Assembly: GCF_019320115.1 (NCBI RefSeq)
Contig: NC_089581.1
Span: 6,883,707 to 6,947,706 of the forward strand
DNA length: 64,000 nt
Reading direction: 5' to 3'
Source: Miscanthus floridulus
Lineage: Eukaryota > Streptophyta > Magnoliopsida > Poales > Poaceae
Positions 53,695-64,000 of the stretch are shown piece after piece. The notes below the pieces were generated by a model that saw only the letters and a program-made list of their open reading frames with translations, was not told the origin of the DNA and searched no databases. The position numbers were made by a program, and so were the translations under genes. Position 1 is the first letter of the stretch; the number at the start of each line of letters is the position of its first letter.

Positions 53695-55039
53695 CGTCCA
53701 CCCTCCTTACAGGAATCTCGTCCTCGAGATTTAGGGGTTAGTGTCACTACAGAAGAGGGGTCCTTGTTGTCAAGTCATATGCACCAATGCATTTGTTTCG
53801 CAGTTGGAGTTTCGAATAGGAGGTTTTGGAAAGAGTTGTTTGCATACGGCTTTTTAAATGGAGAACTTTATTTTATAAACGAGGTAGAGATCTTTTGAAG
53901 GATCAAATCGGCACTTATCAAAGTTTTAAATTTAGGAAGGAGTCCTTTATGAAAATTTGAAAAAGGCTTCTTTTTAAACGGTGAAGACTTTTGATACATT
54001 GTTCCAAATCATTTGTTTCATAGATTTCGTAAACAAGAAGGGTACAACCTTAAGAATTTTGAAATCATTATGAAAATGCCTTTTTAAAGTAGGTTGTGCC
54101 CCATTTTGGTTTTAAGACTCAAGGGTTTCGCAAATAGTTGGAAATTGTGTTCTCATTTTGAAAAGTAACGCTTTTATAGATATTTTATTTAGTAACTCAT
54201 TTGTAGTTTGATTTAATGGTAGGGTTTATTTGTACGAACTTCTTATATTAAGAATAGAGTCAAGATCTTTGATTTGGAATCAAATAACAACAAGCTTTTT
54301 AAAGGTATGGTGTAGAACAAAACTTTTGTTTTTCAGAAACGAGTTCACAACACTTTTGAAACAAGGTTGGTTTTCATTTTGCTTTCCTTATAGCTTTTGA
54401 AATTTTAATTTAGGTTTGGAAAAAGAGTCGAAATCACTTTCTTTTGGTAGTTTTGGAGGGTTTTTAAAACAGTTTTCATTTAAGACGGAGTTGCTGTTGC
54501 AACGGGAGAAGTTTTCAACAAATGAGAGAGAGCATTCTGAACATGCCTGGTTGAAAAATTGAAGTCGATTTTGAAATGGACGGGTAAAGATATGACGTTT
54601 CGGCTTAATATGTCCAACCGGTGGTCAAAATCCCTTGTCTAGTCATATTACGGCCTTGATTTTTGCCTGGAGTCACACGTAGATAAAATACTTTTATATT
54701 CTTCACTCAAGCAATATAAACACAAGAAGCATAAGAAGCAAAAAGATCCAAGCACTCAAGCAGCATTACAACTCCTATATGCATAGTGTTGACTTAAGGT
54801 GACTCCTAAGCCTTTGAGTCTCACACATCTATCGATCTTGCGTGGGCGACAAAGGGAATCATTTCCTAGTGGTCAATTTTTCAGATCGGGGATAGCCAGT
54901 TTGTAGTAGAACTCAAGGTAGAGATGGGGAATCAAGTGTTAGTAGCTATGACTCCACTACAGATAGAATGTTTGGCTTCTAAACTAGTGTTTGGTACTAA
55001 AGGTCTCGTCCTAAGATCAAGTATGGCTCTAATACCAAC
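53695..55039 (-). other. Giant-LTR element interior, copy 2
   Basis: About 1% different from 45854-47198. The primer site (55024-55037) has one mutation (TGGTATTAGAGCCA on the minus strand). Confidence 0.75.
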
Positions 55040-58000
55040 TGAAACATCCTTAATTTTCCACAAAGGGAAAATCCATAGAATGAATTATAATATGATGAAA
55101 CCAATAGTTGATTCCATCATATTATCATATATTAGTCGATATCATAGTCATACATCGTAAGATTACAAGAATACAAGATATTACATCACTAGGGAACACA
55201 CCTATTACAGAGTTAATCTAGCGGAAGACTATCGAGTGAAGGCTCCTCCTTCACGGGTCATCATCAGAGTTGGCGTAGTGCAGCGTAGATTCCATCTCCG
55301 AACCAAACTTGAGCGTAGGCACGAGACATCCTAATCCTTCTAAAGTCAGCATCTCTGAGAAGCAGGAAAATCTGCACACCGCCAGATGTGTGCAGGCCAT
55401 GGTCAGCACCGATGAGCTTTAGTGGAAAAGATAAAACAAGGGGATCTGGCGATCCTAACATTTGGCTGTGGTTTGCATCCTTAGCGCATGAGAAGTAAGT
55501 AACAATAGTAATGTAATAATAATATCCAGTTTTTAACACATTCCCAGCCACACACATCCACATCCATCCATATCCATCCACCAACCCATCCCAACCATAA
55601 CCACACCACCATCACCACATCTCATCTCACATACTCAGGTCGACAGGCCGACTCCCTCTCGGCACTTGTCTCAACAGCCCGCAGCCCCCAAGGCTCATGA
55701 TCAAAAAATACCCCAACCCTGGAGGGAGAAAAGAAGGACTCATCTTCTATCTAGTTTAAGCGAAACCCAGGAAGGGTCCATAGCCGACAAGTCGGCATAT
55801 GTATCGATCGATCAACCAAACACTCTGCAGAGGTTTTACATACCCACAAGATTAGCCATCCTCGGAGTCTTGCTCTCCTAGGCAGAATTTCGGTCGCTTG
55901 CTAGCCTAGAACGATGCCACCCTACCTCTCAGCCCTGGAACACCCCAAGTCTAGTCTGGGATGGCTGATACTGTGAGTCGTAGACAGAGCTGGGGCCCTC
56001 CGGGTGTCAAGAGCTAGGTCCACAAGGCTTCCTGAAGTCTCGGAAGGGTGTGGGGAACTCCACGCCCCGTACCTCCTTGCACACGTTCGCCTAGCAGTAG
56101 TGGCATCGCTCTACCAAGTAGTCCGACCATCCCGCACCATATAGGGCGAGTGGGATGTAAAGGATTCCCGGTGAATCTGAGTACTAGTAAGTCCTTAGGG
56201 ATGACCAAGCCAGAATGTCTTCATCAGGGTTGCCGTTTTACGTGCCACCATAGCACCTCCACCCTGAGCTCCTCCCATCACAGGTTCACACCCAAGGCCA
56301 CCCCCAAATACCATTTACCCGCCACAGGTATTCCATATCCAAGTGCCCAGGTAGCACTACACAGCAAGACTCGCCCCAGGCTCGTTGTGATTCCAGCTCG
56401 GTCGACACAACCCTCACTCTCCACGCACCCAAGACACACGTAGCACGCTCACACACCACCAAGTCCGGCACCCATAGCAAACCATTCCCAAGGGTTCACC
56501 ACCAGCATCATATCCCCGATACAATGCGAAGTGGAGTTAATAATAAGTATAGTGGTGTAATATGCAAGTAAGCAGGCAAGTAAGCATATATAAGTGAGCG
56601 AATGCACAAGGCAGGGTGACGTGGTAGAGTGGGTTGCATCAGGTAATAAAGGCTCAGGTAGTAGCATGCATCAAAGTACTAGCAAAGGAATAATTATAAA
56701 GCGCTAGCAGTTCTAGATATTATGCAATGTCTAATAGGATTCTCTAAAAGAGGGTGCTGCCATGACACCTGCGATGTTGAGGTAGCAGTGGTACAAATCT
56801 TCATTAGTTGATGTAGTCGATCAGCAAGGTCTCCTCTTCCTAGGGTTCTGTCGTCGATCACGTTCTCCTCCTCCATCGGGTTCTGTTCCAACATTGTCCT
56901 CGTGGCAATTACCTCCAAAACACACTCAAGGCAAGAGAACAAGCAATATTCCAAAAAGGTGACAAGACCCAGAAGGAACACAAAGAGGAAATGACTTGGC
57001 CCTCTCGGCTGATGTCCGATCCATGGGCCAAAGAAACAGGAGTGGTTGTTCACTAAGCATGGTCTTAAGTCAAGGCCTAGCCTGTACTTCCCGGGCCAAC
57101 TGTGGTCGACCTGTATAGCTTCAAGATAAATGCCCAAGACCTCAGTTCATCCTAGGCAAACACCACGGCTCACGATCTTTTGATCCGGTGTCATTGAATT
57201 GACAGGGATTGGAAGTCGGGCCCCAAGAAAGAAGAACGACGGGGTTCGGCTCTTATAGCCTTATCCCGCAAGTCACAATTGGACACGAGTAGCATACAAG
57301 AGCGATTAACACTATTGTGACTTGGCTCCAACGTACTTCGGCTCGCCCGCTATGGTAGAAAGCGGTAGCGCAAAGAGATTGGACATCAACGGTTCCCCCC
57401 CTCGATCCACACGACACAATAACATCGGGAGCCGAGAAGAGGGTCGCTCAACATGGCAAAAGATGCGGGGGTTAGCTAGGCACATCCATGTCAGGTTCCC
57501 AGACACATCTTCGGGAAAGATGGTTTTAGATGGTCAATCGGATCGATACGCATGGGTCCGAGGTACGACATAGACCATAGCTTCGCTAACCCATAGGGGA
57601 TAGTCCGGTCTTTGATCCAATCATCATGGGCATGACGGAATCGAACAGAGTGGTTAACGGTGCATCCAGAGCAAGAACCACAAGGGACAAGGTCTACTTC
57701 TTCCAACACTTACGCCACGACGAAAGACGGGGCATTGGAAGGAAGCGACAAAACACCTAGTGCGCAAACCACTCGTAGGGTACCCAACTTAGGTGCACTG
57801 GCACTAAGTCATCTCTCAGATTCATAGCGGTGCGGTTGTCACCGCGAGAATCAAAGAAACGCGATGGTCGAACGGGGTACAAGCATACAAGGGCTTGTGC
57901 ACGAAGAGGCAAACAAAAGCGAAAGAGAGGCGTAGCTCCATGGTCATGGCGAGGCGAACTCACGGCCACAAGCTACTCCAACGAGTTGGCATCCATCGTT

Positions 58001-61000
58001 CCATGATTATTATCTCCCAGGTCATCTCCCACAGGACTTGGTCATGGAGGCTCAAGGCGTGCGGGTGATATCCGCATCGATGTTAGTATCGACATCGAAT
58101 CCATTACGACCATGTTCTAGGGCCGAAGATAGGAGCTAACACTCATGGTACTATGAAGTCAACTAAAAAGCGAGGGGTCGAGTTACACTCGGCTTCACGG
58201 TCATGGCAAGACGGATCCCGCGATCGTAACGTTCGAACGAGGTACGATCCCTCAGCCGGCTTGAAGGCTCGGTACACAGGCAACAACACCAACAATCAGC
58301 GATAGGAACCAAACATGACCGAAGACGCAACATCTCGACACGACTGTGAAGTAGCACATTCCATAGCGAGGGGGGATGGGTAGACCTATACAAGGGCATG
58401 GTGCAGACAGATATAGATAGATCAAGATCACGTATGGTAAGTGTACGAACGAGTATAAGAATGAGCAGGAAGGGGCTTTCGTCGGTGACGGGAATGGCGT
58501 TCGACTAGGATTCGACTTCGTGGCAAAGATGAAGATGGCCAGAGGCGGTTGTGACTTGTCCCGGAGGGCTATGGCTGCCTCTGGCCAGCTGCGGTAGGAC
58601 ACAGCAAGGGTTGGCGACGAGGGTATTCGGCCAAGGCGTTGGGGCCATTTGCAAGTCTAAAAGAGAGGCAGATCTCGGTCTTGAGTTTTGCGGCATGAAC
58701 AGCAAGTGGGGACAAGTCCACCATGTAGAGCTCGTTTTTAGAAAAATGTGGGAACTGGTTTCACATTTTTCTGAGGTCGTATGAATTAGTTATGAATTTC
58801 CAAAGATTAAATCCATTTCTGAAAATAATTAAGGCTGATTTATTCAGGGCTGACACGTGCCACACTGTGACTGGCTCACGTGGAATGAAGGGACTTGGAG
58901 TGGTGTACTAGCTGGTGAAGTGGTCGAAGAGGTCACCGAAGTGGACGGAGGGATCGCCGAAGTGGTCGGAGAGGTCACCGAGGTCCCCGACGCTGGCGTG
59001 GTCACATCATCGGCATGACGTCAGCATGGCGTTATCAGAGCTAAACCTCAGCTAACAGGTGGGTCCTGCTGACAGTGTCACTGACATGTGGCCCTAGTCA
59101 ATGGTCAATCGTTGACCGGTCAATGGTCAATATAGGCCGGTCCAAACTGGGCCGGTTGAGCTTGGATACGGGCTGGACCTTGGTCCGCCACATGGCGCGC
59201 GCTGGTGCGGCCATGTCATCTTACTGGGCCACTAACGGGCCATGGTCCACGACATAGGTGAGGCGCGGTTCATGGTGAACCCGCCAGCGTTGGTTCATAG
59301 ACCGCTGAGCCAGTCTATGAAGGACTTGGTCCACTTACTCCTTCCTAGGGTTCGGTTCGCAAGCACAACGTGGTCATGGTCGGAGCTGCTCAGTGAAGCT
59401 GCTCGGGATGTGGTCGACGTGGTCGTGGTCGGAGCTGCTCGACAAAGCTGCTCGGGATGTGGTCGACGTGGTCGTGGTCGGAGCTGCTCGACGAAGCTGC
59501 TCGGGATGTGGTCGACGTGGTCGTAGTCAGAGCTGCTCGGTGAAGCTGCTCGGGATGTGGTCGACGTGGTTGTGGTCGGAGCTGCTCGGCGAAGCTGCTT
59601 GGGATGTGGTCGACGTGGTTGTGGTCGGAGCTGCTCGGCGAAGCTGCTCAGGATGTGGTCGATGTGGTCGGAGTCGACATGGTCGGAGTGGTCGGCGGGG
59701 CTTCCGCCGGCGGTGAGGTCACCGACGAGCCTTATCCACGGCGCTGGTGTGCGATTAAGGTAGGCAAAAGCGTCGCCAAGCCTCGGCGAGTGCAGTGGTG
59801 AGGTCAAGGTGGCGGCTAGGCTTCCTAGGGTCCCGGCCATGGTGAACGGCGGCATGGGTCCGTCGGCGTGCATGGACAGGGTTGTGGTGGTAGCGAGAGT
59901 CTAGTTGGAGAAGCATGTGAGCTCCACAGTGCTTCTACGGCCATGGTGGGCGTGTTGAAAGAGCTCCTGGTGCTCCTAGTGGCTCTGGCCATGATGGTGG
60001 GGGCAGAACAGAGGCGGTGGCGCTCTGACAAGGTGCGGTGAGGCAACACTAGGTTTCGGTGGGCTTCTTCCTCGGCTAAGGTGGGTGCGGCGTGACTCTC
60101 GTTGTGGCGGGGCCAGTCGGTATGTCAACGTCGCCTTTACCACGACGTAGAAGACGCGGTGGTCTCGCCATGGTTGTGCTCTCAGCCATGGTGAGCGTGC
60201 TCGTGCATGTGCAATCCTACTCCGATGTACTACTCTATGGCTAGGGTCCTCCTTTTGGCTGATGGCAGTGCGCACGGCGCGTCCTAGGTCTCGGTAAGCG
60301 TGGCCATGGTGGTCTCCCTAACTAACCAGTTGGGCTAGGCCAGAGCTCGAAGCTTCAGCAAGGTTTTGATCATGGCGGTGCACGTTCCATTTGGCTAGGG
60401 AGGCGGTCTCAGCAAGTTGGCTCACCGTAGGGTTCATGGCGGTAGGATGGCCGTGCAGTGGTGAGGCGAGGCCGTGATGAGGCGATGCAGTGCCGTGCCG
60501 AGCAGCTACGTCGCTGTAGCTGATCGGGGCGACGCTCCTAGATCCGGCAAGCTCCTCCCTACAGCAGCCTCCTTCTCCTTCGTGCTTCTACCTCCTCCCT
60601 CTTTCTCGACTTGTCACAGTGTGGTGCTGTGCCACCAGCAGCGGCGGCGAACGGGCTGAGGTTTAGGGTTCATAGACGTTGGCTTTTATAGCCGAGCTCC
60701 AATGGCTCCGATGGTGGATGGTGATCGGGCGATGGTGATGCATGCGGCGCATCCGACGGCTCGCGTGCGGTAGCGTAGGCGCGGCGCAAGGGGAAACAGG
60801 GTCATGCGAAGTGCATGACCCCGGGCCCGCACCTGCTCTGTGGTCTTCTCTCGGTCGCGTGGGGAGAACGCGTGGGCGAGGGGAAGAAGATGCTACTATG
60901 CTGACAAGCGGGGTCGGGTCGTCAGGCGCTTGTCGCGTTGTGGCTGTGTGCGGCGCGTGATGGCTGTCGAGCGGGCCCGGCTCGTCAGTGGTTGTGCGCG

Positions 61001-61536
61001 TGCGGGCGGCAACTCTAGGCCGGCTTTGTGGGCTACGCGTGTGGAAGGGCAGGCGAGGCTCGGCTGAGCTGCTGGGCCGGTCGAGGCAGGCTGGTCATGT
61101 GCTTGGGCCAGATTGGCTTCCCTATTTTCTAAATAAACCAAGGCTCCTATATTGTATACATGTGTCGCCAACTTGTACACCTCCTAGTGGAGTCCACTAG
61201 AGGTCAACTAGGGGTAGTGGGGTCTATGTCAAGGGTTGGCAATTCACGGGCATTGAGTTGATAAAGATAGTTGGTTGATTATAGAATCTAGGTCACGGGG
61301 TTCATGAGAGATTCCAGGAGTCAAAAGGATTCGCTACGGACTTGTGCTTTCCAACACAAAAACCCTAAAACCAAATAAGGAATTCTGGTAAGCTCCTACA
61401 AGCATCACTATATGTATGCAACAATTTATTTGTAAATTGTTCTTTATTTGACCTAGCATCTACATGCTTCACATATTGCAGGAAAATTTTTAAAAAGTTC
61501 GTATTTTTGGCTTCTACAAAAACCCAGGTTGTTACA
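55040..61536 (-). repeat. Giant LTR, copy 2 (outermost, full length)
   Basis: Colinear with copy 1. Its outer end reads GTTACA, the only copy with the canonical CA (TG on the minus strand), before host sequence CCTAG. Confidence 0.75.
59371..59673. repeat. 49-bp minisatellite, six copies (giant LTR copy 2)
   Basis: Exact positional partner of the array at 51530-51832 (offset 7,841 bp), with the same copy number and independent point changes. Confidence 0.95.
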
Positions 61537-63840
61537 CCTAGGCTGCTTGCTCGCTGGACCAGGCCGAGCTAGTCCGCTTTGGGCCCAAGGAGGTTTAGTT
61601 TCCTTCTCTGGTGTTTTGTTAATTTGAGCAAACGTTTGAATACTTGGAAATTAATAATAAAATGTAAGAAAAGCATAAAAATGTCAAACCAATTTTGTTA
61701 AGTTTCTAAAATCATGATCTACCTGTTAGTATATTTTGTTCACATAGTTTGATAATATTCTTGGAAGCTATATAATTAATTTAAGGTATTTAATACTATA
61801 AAAATATAAATTTGTAGGAATTGTTGTGATAAATTGGTAATAGTGTTGGATCTAAAAATTTTACAGTAGGCTCCTAACAATATTAGGTACTCACTGTAAT
61901 TTTTGTAGCTCCAAAATAATTAGTTTGCTAGATAGATAATGATGCTCTAATTTGAATAATGATTAAATCGATAGAATGAAATAAAGAAAACACCTTAGGT
62001 TTATATAACTAAAATAATTGTTAGGAAATAACGTCTTATTCGATAACTTGGATACGTAGACCAGCATTAGAGCTATCGTGTTAGCTTGTGAGGTGTGATC
62101 GGGTTTCTAAGCATTTCGGTTGTCGTTGATTATTTACATCTATGCATTTGCATCACTGCATATCATAAAGGTACGATGATGGATCAACAAATCAAGTGAA
62201 GGATGATTGAGAATCTGAAGATGGTGTAATGGTATTCTCTCTAGGAGATGATGCAATGGGCTTTCTATCCAGTTGATGGTGTATGATCTGAAGATACAGA
62301 TACTAACTTTTAATATATATCTTACCCAGGCAAGCCCCGGTGCATAACCCCTATTTTCTGCAGTTTAAATTATACTTGTGCATTAAGTTTTAAGGAGTTG
62401 AATGAAACCCACTTGCATATATTTATCCTATGAGTCTTACTAGTATGACAGGATCATGTAGATTGCTATGCTACAGGACTCCGGTAGAAGTCGAGTGATG
62501 GCTGTCGCTCGCGAGAGATAGGAAATATATTATTGGATTATTATCACTTGGAAAATATAAATGATGGAAAGGAAAAATGGTGACCGGGCAGGGATATGGT
62601 TTGGGTATTGGTGGGTGTAAGAGGTTGTGTCGCTGTGGACGCGGGGCATGGCTTGGTTACACTGCTTTCCCTGTCTATGTCGATTAAGGATCGACCGTTG
62701 CATAAGGCTCTAGGAAAGTCACAAACTTATTATCCCGAGCATATACTTGGGTATGGGCGCTTGGAAGACTTGTTGCTCTCTTGTCGTGGATCCAGCTCTT
62801 TCTAGACCGACTGTTAGGGTTTTATTTTGGTGGAGGAGGTCCTTGCACCGCACTGAGTCCGGGACTCAGGGGCGAGGGCTTGGAGTCCTAGTTTGGATGG
62901 GGGCCTGGATACCCAGGACAGGAGGGTGATGGGTTGGTCCTGCTTGTGCCTTGGGTACAAGCGGGGCGTGTGTTTTTGGGGTACCCAGCTAGGGGCATTG
63001 ATTCGTGTATCGCCGGGCGATCCGGTACGGCTTGTCTACGATTTAGCATCGTAGTAAGAACTAAAAGATAAAAGATGAAGAAAGGAAATCCGATTGCTTA
63101 CCACCTGCTTGAAAGTAGCACGGGTGCTTACATAGAATGGTTAGTTAATGAACCAATGTGACTATTAATAAAAATCGAATATAAGGACGCACACTTAGTA
63201 ATGCTTCCTACAAATGCAATAAACCCGCAAGCCAGATAGCCTTGCATATCCTTGGAGTCTTTTCTTCCTCCTGTCGGGTAAGTCTTGCTGAGTACAATTG
63301 AGTACTCAGGGTTTTATTCCTCCTATTGCAGGTGATAGGGGGATGCTAGAGCTGACCCTTGTGTGTGGATATCTCCTGGTGGGCTCAGCGATGATTCCTT
63401 TATGCTGCGATCGTAGTTTTTATTTATAACTCTCACTAAATGTTTTTATGAATGAAAGTATTATAATCTTTTGTCATAGTTTATATATCAATGCTTCATC
63501 ATTTCATGAATAGGTATTTATTTCCGCTGTAATTCTGATCACATGTTTATATTCCGCTTTTAAATTAAATTATTCATAACTCTGATAATATGATTACATT
63601 CCTCTGTTAAATAATAAATGTTATACTCTGATGTTGTATTAAAAGTGATGTAAGAAATGGTTAAGAATGATGTAAGCTTTATTCTCTCATTTGTGATCCT
63701 AATGGCAAAAATGTGGATTTTCGGGTTCTCCCCTAGGATGTGCCCGATGGAACCGAGTAATTTAGTGTTCTCCCTTGGGTGCTTAGTGTTTAATGGAAGG
63801 CGAGCACTCATGGGAGGCATTAGATTAGGTGGTTCTGCCA
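61537..63840 (+). repeat. Element X second LTR, right part
   Basis: Matches 7690-8699 plus 22534-23637 and, for its last 950 bp, 39465-40415. It ends TTCTGCCA directly before TAGG and a primer site, so this LTR is again followed by an internal region. Confidence 0.8.
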
Positions 63841-63844
63841 TAGG

Positions 63845-63856
63845 TGGTATCAGAGC
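63845..63856 (+). promoter_or_regulatory. Second primer-binding site of element X
   Basis: TGGTATCAGAGC. The sequence after it to the end of the window equals 40432-40600 with few changes, showing a second, cut-off internal region. Confidence 0.88.
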
Positions 63857-64000
63857 ATAAATGAGGAAATAAGGCTTCGAAAACCTTTTCTAAACTAAAA
63901 TTTGACAACAAATTTTTTCCAAAAAGTTAGGGCGTTTAACTGCGAAGTTATATAAGTAGCCCTATTACTATGGTTATGTATCCAGGATAGATGGCACTCT

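Larger units (their letters stand above)
45259..61536 (-). mobile_element. Giant-LTR, non-coding retroelement in tandem (LTR-int-LTR-int-LTR)
   Basis: Minus-strand element with an exact 7,841-bp period. Landmarks pair as 45259/53100/60941, 45853/53694/61535 and 47199/55040. Order on the plus strand: truncated LTR (45259-45853), interior (45854-47198), full LTR (47199-53694), interior (53695-55039), full LTR (55040-61536). LTRs read TGTAACAACC...GGATGTTTCA on the minus strand, followed by an initiator-Met primer site. The end of the interior (GAGGATGAGATTCC, then AAGGAGGGTGG) resembles the polypurine end of Tekay/Del-type Ty3 elements. No gag or pol is encoded. The LTR is about five times longer than the interior. 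The element lies inside the LTR of element X. Confidence 0.75.

Noticed and set aside
45259..61536. Assembly duplication artefact as the explanation of the 7.8-kb tandem
   Set aside because: The copies differ by roughly 1-2% throughout, including in the minisatellite, so they are not the same DNA assembled twice.

Overview
The window looks like intergenic DNA from a panicoid grass, probably the sugarcane/Miscanthus/sorghum group (Andropogoneae). This rests on an Au-type SINE with the grass-typical body, Tat/RIRE2-like Ty3 and SIRE/Maximus-like Ty1 retrotransposons with grass-typical termini, long-TIR Mutator-like elements carrying a captured host gene fragment, and small 'ggccccgttcggc' MITEs. 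I see no prokaryotic gene and no confidently intact host gene. Almost every convincing coding signal belongs to a mobile element.

Layout. 1-4630: a patchwork with an Au SINE flanked by a perfect 14-bp target duplication (201-374), a second tRNA-like (SINE) module, degraded MITE pieces and a Mutator-like element (2480-3496). 4631-5383: a probable solo LTR. 5384-8699 and 22534-23637: one long LTR of a family called here 'X', split by a 13.8-kb Ty3/Tat retrotransposon (8700-22533, minus strand, target duplication GATGG). That element has a single gag-PR-RT-RH-IN frame broken by three nonsense codons. On the opposite strand it carries an apparently intact, spliced seven-exon gene with a 'putative gypsy-type transposon' domain, next to nine copies of a 109-bp tandem repeat. 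23638-31553: anonymous DNA holding two long-TIR Mutator-like elements (25781-27134 with a 9-bp duplication; 27311-28560 with an ankyrin/ITN1-like gene fragment), a promoter-like stretch dense in CATGCA (RY) motifs, and a MITE. 31559-38260: a SIRE/Maximus Ty1-copia element (minus) that has lost RT, RNase H and part of its 3' LTR.

39465-64000: a nested pair of repeated LTR elements. Element X (plus strand) reads LTR piece - 2.5-kb internal region with one broken ORF - 4.6-kb LTR - internal region again. A minus-strand element sits inside that 4.6-kb LTR. It has unusually large LTRs (about 6.5 kb) and only about 1.35 kb of non-coding interior, and it is arranged as truncated LTR - interior - LTR - interior - LTR with an exact 7,841-bp period. 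Each giant LTR contains a six-copy 49-bp minisatellite.

How parts relate. The nesting gives a relative chronology: LTR X predates the Tat insertion on the left, and X predates the giant-LTR element on the right. The Tat element is young: its two 394-bp LTRs differ at three sites, all CpG to CpA. Stops in several families are readable as single C-to-T or G-to-A changes, which fits decay of methylated, silenced DNA. Family names come from recognising protein motifs and termini by eye; no database search was possible.
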